DNA of 64,000 nt from JBDRRP01 sp964446485. Lineage in GTDB: Bacteria > Desulfobacterota > Desulfobacteria > Desulfobacterales > JBDRRP01. Below, piece by piece: positions 63,993 through 64,000 of the stretch. The notes under the pieces were generated by a model. The model was not told the DNA's origin and ran no database searches. It worked only from the letters and a program-made list of their open reading frames with translations. How positions within the stretch are numbered: the first letter of the stretch is position 1; each line of letters starts with the position of its first letter. Both the position numbers and the translations under genes were made by a program. Location of the stretch: contig CAYUOU010000006.1 of the NCBI GenBank assembly GCA_964446485.1, forward strand, positions 17,780 to 81,779, read 5' to 3'.

Positions 63993-64000
63993 ATAAAATC

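Overview
The window is about 60% GC and looks like a chromosomal segment of a strictly anaerobic Desulfobacterota (deltaproteobacterial) sulfate reducer, probably related to Desulfobacteraceae/Desulfosarcinaceae. This is inferred from gene content and order: a DUF39-type homocysteine synthesis protein, a four-subunit ferredoxin-dependent 2-oxoacid oxidoreductase, a minimal Suf/Sms-type remnant, dnaG-rpoD followed by tRNA-Met, a Nif3-like gene, a zinc-ribbon gene and RNase P RNA, and several c-di-GMP and Ser/Thr-kinase signalling genes. No CRISPR array, insertion sequence, prophage or rRNA was seen. Four tRNAs (Ala-CGC, Met-CAU, Pro-CGG, Arg-ACG) and rnpB are present.

Layout. 0-6.5 kb: end of a DUF39 gene, thpR, recA, alaS and an outer-membrane beta-barrel gene of lower GC. 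6.5-9.2 kb (minus): hisC, a decayed class V aminotransferase, proA. 9.5-12.2 kb: an Lcl-domain protein, a TauE/SafE permease and an amidinotransferase-fold enzyme. 12.4-19.8 kb: dapB, a MurU-AmgK-like fusion, plsB, a small membrane protein and a NamZ-like (DUF1343) protein; the fusion and NamZ suggest MurNAc recycling. 20-27.3 kb: P-loop ATPase, ferredoxin, VorB, TPP subunit, gamma subunit, cmk, rpsA, sppA. 27.4-36.4 kb: YciO/Sua5 protein, guaB, dnaE, a DegT aminotransferase, a DUF2156 protein, YqgE and a 46-residue Cys-rich protein. 36.7-41.7 kb: a dynamin-like GTPase followed by an orphan ParA, then a YcaO-TPR protein. 42-50.6 kb: tRNA-Ala, hisB, a lipoprotein, dnaG, rpoD, tRNA-Met, a Nif3-like gene, a zinc-ribbon coiled-coil gene and rnpB. 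50.7-53.7 kb: an in-frame SufC/SufB chimera, a protein ending in an HPr-like domain, ispD. 54-59.4 kb: a signalling block (REC-LuxR regulator, PilZ, Ser/Thr kinase with a sulfatase-modifying-factor domain, PP2C phosphatase, adenylate cyclase-FHA). 59.5-64 kb: SprT-DUF2786 protein, a low-GC methyltransferase, tRNA-Pro, purA, tadA and tRNA-Arg(ACG).

The most unusual items are (i) the SufC-SufB chimera at 50732-51544, which keeps the P-loop and Q-loop but has lost the ABC signature, Walker B and H-loop; (ii) a histone-H1-like Lys/Ala/Pro tail of about 117 residues on the primary sigma factor RpoD; (iii) a dynamin-like GTPase with divergent G3/G4 motifs paired with a ParA ATPase that has no ParB; (iv) the kinase/phosphatase/cyclase-FHA block; (v) a decayed class V aminotransferase between hisC and proA. 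All functional calls are from reading the sequence and from memory of protein families; no database search was run.
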